Assembly (NCBI GenBank): GCA_028386065.3
Contig: JAKUCV010006794.1
Location: forward strand, 36,528-100,527
Length of the DNA stretch: 64,000 nucleotides
Origin: Turnera subulata
Lineage: Eukaryota; Streptophyta; Magnoliopsida; Malpighiales; Passifloraceae
Direction: 5' to 3'
Shown: piece by piece, positions 47,317-64,000 of the stretch
How the letters are laid out: the number at the start of each line of letters is the position of its first letter
Numbering within the stretch: position 1 is the first letter of the stretch
Program-made: the position numbers and the translations under genes
The notes under the pieces: generated by a model
What the model saw: only the letters and a program-made list of their open reading frames with translations
The model's database searches: none
Told to the model about the DNA's origin: nothing

Positions 47317-49680
47317 ATGGCCCCTTCTCTGCTGCATTTATCGGCAGCAACATCATCGGCTTCGTCTATGGCTTATCCAATCCCACACCGCCCTCGCTCT
47401 TCTTCAACTTTCCAATCCAACCTCAATCCCCTCCCTCCTCCACTTCCACTTCTTGCAGTGGTAAGTAAAGCCTCCCTCCTCGCCTCTATTTGTTACTTGT
47501 TGTTGTTGGCCCATGATATGATGATGCTTTCCATTTTTGTTGTTTTTAAATTATTCCCTCCCGCTCTCTATATGTCAGTCTCTCTGTCTACTAATTAACT
47601 TATTCACCCAGTAACAGCAACTGATAAAATCAGTAGTAAGTAAGTAAAGTAAAGTAAAGTAAAGTTGTTGAAAATACGGAAATTAAAAGACCAATAATGT
47701 TACGCTGTGTGGGTGGCCGCCTGTGGCAGAGATGTAATCTGGCGGAGCCCCTAAGATTTGACAACGGGAAGCCAAGCAGCAGCAGCATCCCGGTGGTGGT
47801 CACAAGGAGGAGCGGCGGGGTAGGGGAGCAGGAGGACCCTTCATCCTTCCCCACCTTTTTGTCACTCCAAAACACCATCCCTCCTCGCAAACACCACGAT
47901 ACCAGGCTCCGCATTTTCTCCGGGACTGCCAATCCTGCTCTCTCCCAGGTAAAAAAAAAGCTTTTACACCCACTTCTCTTCTCCTTTCTATAAACTTACT
48001 TTTGCAAAATGAATGTTGCTTTTTAAAATGTATGTTTTTCTTTGTCACATACATCATCATATCATATGTATGTTTGTGTTTTGGTGTGGTTTCAATGCAA
48101 AAAAAAAAAAAAAGGAAATTGCTTGCTACATGGGTCTGGAGCTTGGGAAGATTAAAATCAAAAGGTTTGCGGATGGGGAGATATATGTGCAATTGCAAGA
48201 GAGTGTGAGAGGGTGCGACGTATTCCTGGTGCAGCCCACCTGCCCACCTGCCAATGAGAACCTCATGGAGCTCCTCATCATGATCGATGCCTGTCGCCGT
48301 GCTTCTGCCAAGAATATTACTGCTGTCATCCCTTATTTCGGCTATGCCAGGGCCGATCGCAAGACTCAAGGCCGTGAATCCATCGCTGCCAAACTTGTCG
48401 CTAATCTCATCACTGAAGCTGGTGCCAACCGTGTTCTTGCCTGCGATCTTCATTCCGGCCAGTCCATGGGTTATTTTGACATCCCCGTCGATCATGTCTA
48501 TGGTCAGGTTTTGTATCATCTCACATTCACACCCCCACCCAACACTATAATTCCCTCTCTCACTTCCTTCTCTCTCGCTCTGCGACATTAAACAACTCCC
48601 TTTTGTATTGATCTTTTGTTCCTTTCTCCATCACTACCAGCCCGTCATACTTGATTACCTTGCTAGCAAGACAATATGTTCTGATGACCTGGTTGTCGTC
48701 TCCCCTGATGTTGGTGGAGTTGCTAGGGCACGTGCTTTTGCCAAGAAACTTTCAGATGCTCCTCTAGCCATTGTGGATAAACGACGTCACGGACACAATG
48801 TCGCAGAGGTATTCTTATCTAATCTAATCACTCTGCTTTTATTTGGTGGCTTATATGTGATCCCCACTTTCAAGAGCTGAAGATTCTGCTCTTGACTTTC
48901 GCCTTTTCTCTTTATTGTCTGCTGCTTTATACCCTGCTTTACCATTGCTCAGGTCATGAATCTGATAGGTGATGTCAAAGGAAAAGTTGCCGTCATGGTG
49001 GATGACATGATTGATACAGCAGGTGACTGCTTTTGGTATCTCTTCATTGTGTCAGCAAACCGTTTTAAACAACTATGGCTTAACTCCCTTTTGAGAGGGA
49101 CTATTTGCACATTGTTAGCCATATATGTCAGCAATTAACGAAACATTCTTCTACAAAACTGTTTGTCCGAGACTTTTACGTTATGTGTCACTTATTGGCT
49201 TTGTTTGCTCCAGGGACGATTGCCAAAGGTGCTGCTTTATTGCATCAAGAGGGAGCTAGGGAGGTCTATGCATGCAGTACGCATGCTGTTTTCAGGTATC
49301 CGATCTAATGTCTTCTGTACAACTTGTAAACATCAGAAAACAGAATTGGAGGATGTTAGCATGGCGAGTCATCTTCTCTTCCTTTTCTCCTTTGTGCTTG
49401 AATATGTGTTTTCTTTTGATGAAAACATGTTAAACATTTGTCCATCTTACTATTGTTTAGACAGATTTCATTGCTAGTTTATTTTTCTTCTGTTTGCAGT
49501 CCTCCTGCAATAGAGAGGTTATCGAGTGGTCTTTTTCAAGAGGTGATTATAACAAACACAATCCCGGTGTCAGAGAAGAATTATTTTCCGCAACTCACTG
49601 TCTTGTCAGTCGCAAACCTCCTGGGCGAGACAATATGGCGTGTTCATGATGACTGCTCTGTGAGTAGCATCTTTCAGTAA
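47317..49680 (+). CDS. PRS: ribose-phosphate pyrophosphokinase (PRPP synthetase), plastid type
   Basis: Seven exons join in frame: 47317-47460, 47730-47948, 48115-48507, 48641-48808, 48953-49022, 49214-49295 and 49500-49680, giving 418 aa. The enzyme makes PRPP from ribose 5-phosphate and ATP for nucleotide, His and Trp synthesis. The first ~100 residues are Ser/Pro-rich and look like a plastid transit peptide, as in Arabidopsis PRS1/PRS2. Catalytic stretches are clear: [75 protein letters not shown] (flexible loop) and the PRPP loop [11 protein letters not shown]. The C-terminus [15 protein letters not shown] matches the family. The exon 3 acceptor AG (48113-48114) is preceded by a run of about 15 A instead of pyrimidines. 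Exon 1/2 joining (LAV-RCNLAEP) is the least certain junction. Confidence 0.92.
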
Positions 49681-51050
49681 GATTGGATAATTCCCAGATG
49701 AGATTGATCCGTTCATGCATATTCCAATATTGAAATTAATTTATTTATTCTTCAGAGATATGGCTTGTGTAGTTTTCGGTCATATTTGCTTCTCAACACA
49801 GGTAGAATGAGATCGTGCTACTGTAGTCCAGTCTGAGTGTAGTTTGGGCTTCTAACTGAAAAGGATTGAGTCAAATACCCAAGGGTTTAAAAATGTTTAA
49901 CTCGGACCAAGTTTTTTTCTCTATTCAAGAGTTTTGAAAAGGAAGAGTACAATCTTTTTGTCAGCTTTTTTATCATTTTGTTTCACTTCCTTTCTTCTGT
50001 GGTTCCATTAGAGTTATGTCAATCTAAGCTATCCTTGAATGGAGTGAAGACGAGATATAATGGATAGTTTTACCACTCCATTTGGAAATGGTAGCAGTAG
50101 ATTCAATTCATTCTGGATTTCTTTTTCCTCGTTGTCAGGGAGGCATTGAACCCTATTGCAGCTTGGGCATTGACTGATCAGGTTACATGAGTGTTGTCTG
50201 TCTCCCAGCATCAACTGCAACTTTTAGCAACCTCACTGGGGATATGATATCAAACTATAGAAAAAATCAGCATTTTGTGTTCTGAGAAGTACGCCTTAGT
50301 TGTTTATATGCAGGAGTTGAAAGGCATGGGCTTATCTGTCTTTTTTTTTTTTTTGTTTTATTAGAGATATTTAGGGCTCCATTGTTTCTGATTTTATCAA
50401 ATGTTCCTTTACGTGAAGACTTTGGGCAGGTTCTATGTTCATGAGAGGATGAAGGAGTGTTTCCTTGTTGAATTGATATAAGGATTGTTGTATGATCGGT
50501 TTTTGATTTTGGCAAGTAATTTGAAATTTCTGGCTTCCTGCTCGATGATCATGTTTCCAGTTATCCAGTTTTTTTATGATATGTGGGATCTGCTTTTGTC
50601 ATTTGATATGTAGCGCTGTTAATTGTGAGAATAATGGAGTGGTGAATTTGAGTGGACCAACCAGAGGGAGGATGTATTGCGGAGGGTGGGGGGAGTCGCA
50701 TTAGGTAGGTAGATTTTCTCCCAAGCAAATGATTGACAGAGTTTCAGCACTGTATCGCACTTGGCAGTTGGCGGCCCTATGCTCGACAGACAGTGAGTGA
50801 GTGAGTGAAGGAAACACTGGACGGGTCCAAATAGTGTGATATGATATAGGAAACTGGAAGTACCGAAGTAGGATCCGAGTTCCCCTTCATTGCTCACTAA
50901 TATATTTTGGCCCCTGTTTTTCTTTTTCTTTCTTTTTTAACGTAATAATAACTATTATATAGAATAGGAATGCGTCATCTACCAACAATTCCTCCATTTT
51001 TGCTTTGACATCATGAATTACAATGGTCGTTATCAAATTCATCAAGGACC
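49681..51050. other. intergenic between convergent PRS and ABCC genes
   Basis: Holds the PRS 3' UTR and the ABCC 3' flank. A T-rich run lies at about 50340-50355. No ORF with recognisable motifs is seen. Confidence 0.5.
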
Positions 51051-57449
<6,399 letters not shown>

Positions 57450-57898
57450 CTGAGTATTGGATGCTGCAGAATTATAGAATAGAATTAAGTAGCAGATTAG
57501 GTGGCAGAGGTTAATTATAAGGAAGGAGGGAGGCAGGCAGGCATTGTTTTAATTATTATGATTGGCAATAAGTACTCTCTCACACACTGATGATAACTGA
57601 TGTATGTATGTATGTATGTATGTATTGGACGCATAAAATCTTCTCAATCTTCAATTGTACATTAATATTATATATCAGCAAATAAATAAATAAATGATGG
57701 CTGCTCAACATCTTCCGGCGGGGAAGGAAGAAATGAAGCAGTAGTTTTTGTATAATATAAATGTAATATATAAATACATCATCAAGATGTGATGATGATG
57801 CCCTGCCCTGCCCTGCCCGGGGAGCAGAATTACAGAAAGCAGTGAATCCAAATGGTGAGCAGTAACAGCAGCAAGGGCTTTGTAATTTGTGGTTAAAC

Positions 57899-57929
<31 letters not shown>

Positions 57930-60700
57930 GATACATATGAAGTATACATCCGAGGAGGAGGATGAGGAAAAGGAAAGACAGAAATCAATTGTATTTGTAC
58001 AGACACACACACATATATATATATATAGATAGAGAATAGAGAATAGAGAAATGGTAGTGTAGTATAGTGTATTGCATGTCATTGATGATAAAAAACGTAC
58101 GTAGGTGGGTGAAACTAAGTATAGTGACGGGAATTGAATCAGAGTTGGCGGCGGTTATTCTGCGGTGAGCGGAGGTGGAAATTAAGATCATTCATTCCAA
58201 AAAGAAGGCGCCTCCGTACATACATACATATAATATGAATTATGAATAATGAATGTGAAGAAGAGGAGGAGGAGAAAAAGATACAAAAAGAGAAAACTGT
58301 GTGTGTGTATGTGTGAGAGAGGAGGAGTAAGGAAGGAGTGAGGGAGGGAGGGAAGAGGAGGAGGGACGACTAACCTTTTTAATTTGCGTTATGTATCTGA
58401 ATGCTATTATTTGCTTTTTTTTTGCTGCGGATTGGTGGCGTGTGTCGTTGCCGTTTAATATTTATATGTATATATATATACGATCACTCCTCTCCAGAGT
58501 ACACTCCACCATTTTGCTTCTATATATATATAGACTAGTATTATAGTGTTTTAAATCTTGCCCTGAATATGCCTTCCTTCCCTCCCTCCCTCATCATCAA
58601 AGATAATCACTATTAATTTAATTGATACTACTGAGTGGCAGACGAACAAGCACACCTCAAAAAAACACCAACGGTTGAGTTGAGTTGAGAGAGGGAGACT
58701 GACTGACTGACTACATACACACACACACACAAAAGGATGGATCGGATCGATCGCACCAATATATATATATATATATGCCACCCTGTACTAATTTGGATGC
58801 AAGTGTGGCGCACACCGGAATATATACATCAAAAGAAAGAAGAAGAGGATTTCGATATGCATACGTCTCTCCTCGACCTCCATAGTCCGTCCATACTAAA
58901 TTAATTTACTCCCCTTACTTACTGCTACTAGTACCTAGGAATGTTAATGTTGGTGGTATGGTATATGCTCGCTGGCTAATAGTAATAGTATGGTTTAATT
59001 ATAAATATAATGGATGGTCACGTCACGTGATGATGGTTTCAAAGATGACGGACGAGACGAGAGTAGAGTAGAGGAGAGGGCGGTCGAATTTGGCTGTTCC
59101 TTTGTTTTTGTTTCCTAGTTCTATACCTTTTTCAGGTTGGTAATGTATGGCATATATTATATTATACACATACAAACTCATCATCAATCGCATTCCCAGG
59201 AACTTAAATTGATAAATAAAATACTAGTAGTATTTTAAGAAACAAGACTGACAAGGGTAGGAGAAAAAAAAAAAAAGGTATCCAATCCCCTGCCCCTGCC
59301 CCAGAATATGCTTTCTTTTTCTGCTTTATTCAACATTTTTTAAAAAAGAAAGAAGAAAAGAAAACAGGGACGATGGAGATAACACTGTAAAAAGGAGAGA
59401 ATCAATCCATCTATCAACGTGATTTCTTTCTTTCTTTCTTTCTTTCTTTCTTTTCTTTCAAACTTTTTAGTAGCAAAACAACTGATATGATATCCTCCAG
59501 AGACATCCACTTACTAAGGTGTGTGCGATTTCGTCCAGTAGTAGTACTAGTAGTCTAACAAAGTCTTTTTTTTAGTGAGTCTCCCACTAACAACACAACA
59601 CAAACCCCCCAACCCACCCATCCACGATCGCATATTGTCCCTTTTGGGCTCTGCCAGTGTCAGTGCCACCTCACTACTCTGACTCTCCCACTACTTCTTC
59701 AATTAGGATGGATTTAAATTCCCCCCGAAAAAAAACGACAAAAAACATATACACCCATATGTTATTAACAATCAAATCTTATATTTCTGTGTTGTTGTTG
59801 GTAATACTTACTATAGAACTGTGAGCTGCGTGCGGTGCATATAAAAAAAAAAAAAATTGTATGATTGAATTCCACAAAAAGGCAAAAAACAAAAAATAAA
59901 GAAGATATTGACGTTTGAGATGGGGGGGAGTGTGTGTTCTGTCACATCCTTGAAAAAAACTTTTTTTCTTTTGGGAAAGAAAAAAAAAAAAAAACAGCCA
60001 CTACTTCTATCATTCTTGTTCGTCCTCACATAATGTGGGAATATTTTGGTTAGTGCTCTTCATTCTGATACAGTTTGCATGCACATCAGTTCCACGCGTT
60101 GCCGATTCATACTCTTTTCTTCTCCCAAACCCAAAGCCAAAGCCAATGATATATTGCATTGTTTCTTCTTGACTCTTCGTCTTCTTCTTGTTGTTGTTGT
60201 TGTTGTTGTTGTTGAGTGAGTAGTTTTTTTTTTTTTTTGAGTGACCTTTGCTGCTTTTGCAAGTTTTGCTTGCATTGCAGCAACCAAACTTAGAGATCAG
60301 AGAGCATTCTCTAGCGAGTCCGCTACAGTGTTGGAAGAAGAAATAATAAGAGCTTGAATATCAAACTTCCCTCCCGCTACCTTCAAAATTCAATCATCCC
60401 GTATTAAAATACTTTCCTTACTCCAAACCCTCCAGGCACCGGATCCATCAAATCCTGCCATAACCATAACAATTACATTGTCCCATAAATATAAAAGACA
60501 CTACTCTGTTGTTGGATAAATCTATCTTGCCTGCGAGCTACATATTTTTAAAATCTTTGATGATGATTGACGACCGGACAACTCTGTAAGAAACAGTAAT
60601 TTACACGTTGTTAAATAAAACAATTACTTGGAGATCACAAGGATGATCCTCTTTCAACAATTGCCGATAGGGGGGATGATAAGCCTGTTGTGCCTAGCCG
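57450..60700. other. intergenic; microsatellite-rich upstream region of the ABCC gene
   Basis: Contains many short tandem repeats: (TATG)n at about 57601-57624, (AT)n at about 57904-57928 and 58013-58026, GACT repeats near 58699-58712, (TTTC)n at about 59427-59455 and (TTG)n at about 60190-60213. The GA-rich stretch 58255-58370 may belong to the ABCC leader. Poly(A) runs occur near 59840-59990. No gene was recognised. Confidence 0.5.
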
Positions 60701-62142
60701 CTAGCGAGCACTAAAAACAGGTTCTGCATCTGCAGTTGGTTGCGTACGTCGAGTGTATTTCAGCAGCAAACCTTCTGAAGAGAGACCAGGTACTTTTAGA
60801 TCCCTGATGATGATGATGACAAGGACAATGCAAAACCAAATCCCATCAGCAAACCTAAACTTGAAAATTAATTGTAAGAGAAACAAGTTGGAGTAGAGTA
60901 GAAAGATAACTAAACCTGATGTAGGGCTCTAAATCCTTCCATTCCCACCTTGAACGCTCCCTAAAGAGCATCGCAAAACGCTCCGCGGGTGTCGACGGCA
61001 ACGATGAAACCCGGAAAGCGTAAACCCATGTCTCAACACCAAACTTGTCTGTCAAAACTTCACCTTCCAACATACTGAAACTCACATTCATCCCCTCAGG
61101 TATCTTCCGCAACCATTCCTCCATAAAGTTATCCATTTTCATCTTCCCGGATCTCAGGATCGCCCTTGCAAAATGCACCCCTACTCGCCTGGCATCCAGC
61201 CTCCAGGCATTCCTCCCCACAGTGCCATCCACCACCTTACTGCCATACACATGCAAACAATGACGGGCAATGTTGCAAGGGAATCCATCCGCTACCAGCA
61301 CACTTACAACCTCATCTTCATCCAGTTCATCTAAAGACCACTCATTCAGTATTGAATTTTGCAAAAGCATCCTCAGAATCATGTCCATGTATTCCTCATC
61401 CACAATCCTCCAATAGCCATCAATCTCCAGCGCTGAAAGCGCCATTAACCCGTTCTCCAGCTCACCATTACTAGCCTGAACCATATCAACAAGATCTGGC
61501 CATCTGTATAATCCTGTTTTATCATCCTTCTCCATATCTTCCAATGCCTCCTCATAGCTGTAAGGCTTCTGCGAGAGAAGCAACTTAAGCTTGTCAAGCC
61601 TGGGAGCGACCTCGAGGAGCTCCATGTTACCAGGTGCAACTTGGATGATGGGCACTATGAGTTTGCCATCATCAGGAATGATGGTGTCAGGTTCCTGATG
61701 TTGCGAATTCTGAGATAGTTGGTAGAGATGTGAGGGGGGTACAAGAAGTGCAGAATTAGAAGTACCAACAAACTTGATAGCATAAGTTTTTGATTGGGTG
61801 CACAGAACAGCATCCTCATCCGGTTGGCCTCTCAAGGATACCCTACAAAAAACACCAAAAAAAAAAAGGAGGAATAATAAACATAGGAAGTGAATGAGAA
61901 AATGGGAAATGAGCAGCAACATGTAAGTAGGTAGACAAGAATTCAAAAAGTGAGGTGAGGTGAGGCAGCTACCTTTGGTGGAGGAGAAGGTCAGGCAGAA
62001 GTTTGTCATCAAGCTCAAGGAGGATGAGATCAGGATGAGAACCAAAGAGTGGGTGATACGCTATCCCAATTGAAGATGAGGGCTGCATATTTAACACTGC
62101 CTCAGGTCCTTGAAAACTCGATGATCCCAATTGTTGTTCCAT
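60701..62142 (-). CDS. DCC1: sister chromatid cohesion protein DCC1
   Basis: Three exons on the minus strand join in frame: 62142-61973, 61842-60916 and 60803-60701, giving 399 aa. DCC1 works with CTF8 and CTF18 in an alternative RFC clamp loader that acts on PCNA at replication forks and supports cohesion. Recognisable stretches are PEAVLNMQPSSSIGIAYHPL, FGSHPDLILLELDDKLLPD, LRGQPDEDAVLCTQSKTYA, LYRWPDLVDMV, SLDELDEDEVVSVL (winged-helix part) and WEWKDLEPYIRDLKVPGL near the end. The ATG at 62142 is preceded in frame by a TGA, which fixes the start. The frame of exon 2 stays open into intron 1, so an ORF finder overextends it. Confidence 0.92.
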
Positions 62143-62239
62143 AAGTGTATGTACCTCAGATCCTTCCCGGACGATATCAAGACCAAAGGAGCTTCAGCCA
62201 CAGCCCCACACACAAAAAAAAATCTGAATAAACTTCTTT

Positions 62240-62293
<54 letters not shown>

Positions 62294-64000
62294 TACATAG
62301 TGTAGTAAGACTGAAGAATAGTATGTAATGTATGATCGATTAAACAAAGATAAAAGTTTTGAACCCCCAAAACTAAACAAGTAAAACTTTTTCAAACAAA
62401 CAACTTTATCTGCTTACCCACTTTTCCCATTTTTGCTTATTAACCTGAAACAGGGACTAAGGCTCCGGTAGCAGGAAATCTTGAAAAGGGGGGGATGCCT
62501 TACCTAAAAATCTTCTGGCGGGAGGATTGGCTTGTTCAATAACTGCCCAATTACTAAAAAAATGATTGCCTTAAATCCTTTTTTGTGTCAATAATTGCTC
62601 AATTACTTGGAAGGCGAACATTCATATTGCTGTGATGTGGCTAGCCAGTATTCCAAATGAGAATACAGCGACTCTGGAAAGAAAAGGCGACAAAATGATT
62701 TGTTAAGCGTACATAAGAAGACAAGATAGGCGTGCACTTAAGGATAATTAGCATAGTGGCCAACTTTAGGAGTAACATCAAAAGAATTAAGATGAGAGAA
62801 GGAAGAACAAGTGCATGCTTCCACAGTAATTAACAACTCTGTCTAATTGTAAACCTTGAATCAATAGACAGCACAAGTCGGATAGCTTACACAGGCTGAT
62901 CACATGCTCTTATATAAGGCAGATGCTGATTCCAGCACCAGCGGATGAGAATATAGCAGTCAACAGATCATAGACAGAGGGTGGCTTCCTCTTTTAATTG
63001 TATAATGTGCTTCAGAAGCTCTAGCTAAAATCCGTGCTGGTGCAAAACAGATTAAAAGTGTTAAGTGATGACATGAATTTTTTTTGTAGACATAAAAAGT
63101 ATATAACAAGTACAACAGCTCCAGCAACTGGAAATAGTTGTTTGTCTAAAATTAAAGGCCAGTGTCTTGTTCAAGAGCATAGAGGTTGCAGATCTGCAAT
63201 ACTTTAAAAACTATAAACAATAGCAAAGAAAGAAAAAAAAAAAAAGAAAAAGAAAGAAAGAACATAAATGGGAGTAGTGTGAAGGGAATTTTGTTCACCA
63301 TCGACTTCCGCTTCTCATGCAAGCAAGCATCGTAGTACCTGTTTATAGTGAAGGAGCTAGAAGCTTGCGGGAGACCATTAGTTTGATTAATGGACAATTA
63401 AGCCGAATTAAGCAGAGCTAGCTTTGTCTGAGATACAACCTACTACCTACTACTACTACCTTATCTTAGCACATAACATAACATACATTATTCGAACTGA
63501 AACAGATTAAACCAGGGAACAGAATGATTCCTGATGACTGGTGTTGGCTTTAGTTTACCTAAAACTCTTCCTTTTTCCGGACGGAGGGAGGGGGGTTGGG
63601 GTTGTTCGTGCCCCCGGCGGCTCGAAGGAATGCTTCGGATGGGCTTTATTTTTTTTGTCGTCTTTTGCCGGTGCGACGTTTGGTGCTAAAGAGGAAAGGG
63701 GGAAATGGGTATCAGGGTTTTCTTTAAAGGCAATGGCGGTTTCGCGGGAAGAAAGAAGGAGGTGACTATATGTTTCGTGTTTGTGTGGGGTTGATACTGC
63801 GGCTGCCTGCCAGGGGAAAGAGGAAGAAAGAGCTCAGCCCAGCCCATCCCAGAAAAGCCCAATGTATGTATCATCTCCAACAAATGAACGTGTCTTTCTA
63901 TCCCCAAGAAAAGAGTCCTTTCTTTATGGTCTGGGCTTAAGTGAATGGGGTTAAGTAAAATGAAGACCTTCTTCCCAATTGGGCCTTGCATGAAATAATA
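62143..64000. other. upstream of DCC1; no gene recognised
   Basis: Includes an (AT)n tract (62246-62288). An A-rich run lies at about 63229-63260. The GC-rich stretch 63560-63870 contains overlapping ORFs on both strands without known motifs and may be the edge of a neighbouring gene's leader. Confidence 0.45.
62246..62288. repeat. (AT)n microsatellite upstream of DCC1
   Basis: About 21 AT units about 100 bp upstream of the DCC1 ATG, so probably in or next to its core promoter or leader. Confidence 0.85.

Noticed and set aside
50619..50897. 92-aa minus-strand ORF downstream of PRS
   Set aside because: No recognisable domain, no splice partner, and it lies between the 3' ends of two convergent genes.
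60060..60287. 75-aa minus-strand ORF with Lys/Thr-rich run
   Set aside because: Generated by a (TTG)n microsatellite and T-rich run; not a credible protein.
61843..62045. Hydrophobic N-terminus (MVLILISSSLSLMTNF...) for the DCC1 ORF
   Set aside because: It is the reading through intron 1 in the wrong frame; joining exon 1 (62142-61973) restores the conserved DCC1 N-terminus.
63686..63991. 101-aa minus-strand ORF at the right end
   Set aside because: No motif, overlapping ORFs on the other strand, no start context or partner exon that supports it.

Overview
This is plant nuclear DNA, almost certainly from an angiosperm and probably a eudicot. It holds six intron-containing plant genes whose exons I could join by GT-AG junctions into full-length proteins. 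Between them lies a ~31 kb block of nested retroelements and organelle-derived DNA.

Layout. 1-2795: the 3' part of a decayed Ty3/gypsy chromovirus (pol with three in-frame TAG codons, then the 3' LTR). 2919-3552: a retroposon with a 12-bp target duplication. 4889-7872 (+): an ent-kaurenoic acid oxidase gene (CYP88A type; gibberellin synthesis; 8 exons, 493 aa). 10312-13368 (+): an NPF7.3/NRT1.5-like transporter gene (5 exons, 624 aa).

13531-44930: a rearranged block made of a tandemly duplicated unit. Each unit has a fragment of the NPF 3' flank, a plastid petL-petG insert fused in frame to a LINE reverse transcriptase, a sequence with a minus-strand orphan ORF, and two pieces of the NPF promoter, one of them inverted. 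Later insertions are nested in it: a 5'-truncated LINE (14006-15894) that itself carries a TRIM (14144-15493); a solo LTR (20904-22681, TSD TCTAA); an 8.5-kb gypsy-like element without pol (23278-31765, TSD CGTAT); a 3.4-kb solo LTR (35132-38566, TSD CATAT); and a decayed Ty1/copia element (38931-44912, TSD GATAG) that contains a LINE endonuclease fragment.

44931-64000 is gene-rich again. It has an NDUFAF3/Mth938-type mitochondrial protein gene (minus, 191 aa) head to head with a plastid-type PRPP synthetase gene (plus, 418 aa), then an ABCC (MRP) transporter gene (minus, 10 exons, 1504 aa) and the cohesion factor gene DCC1 (minus, 3 exons, 399 aa).

The genes do not form one pathway: gibberellin synthesis, nitrate/potassium transport, complex I assembly, PRPP supply, vacuolar-type transport and sister-chromatid cohesion are simply neighbours. 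The most informative part is the NPF downstream block. It preserves datable nested insertions, scars where promoter and 3' flank of NPF-like copies are joined without a gene body, and a duplicated plastid-LINE chimera. I saw no tRNA, rRNA or CRISPR array. All intron, TSD and motif calls were made by eye; no alignment or database search was run.
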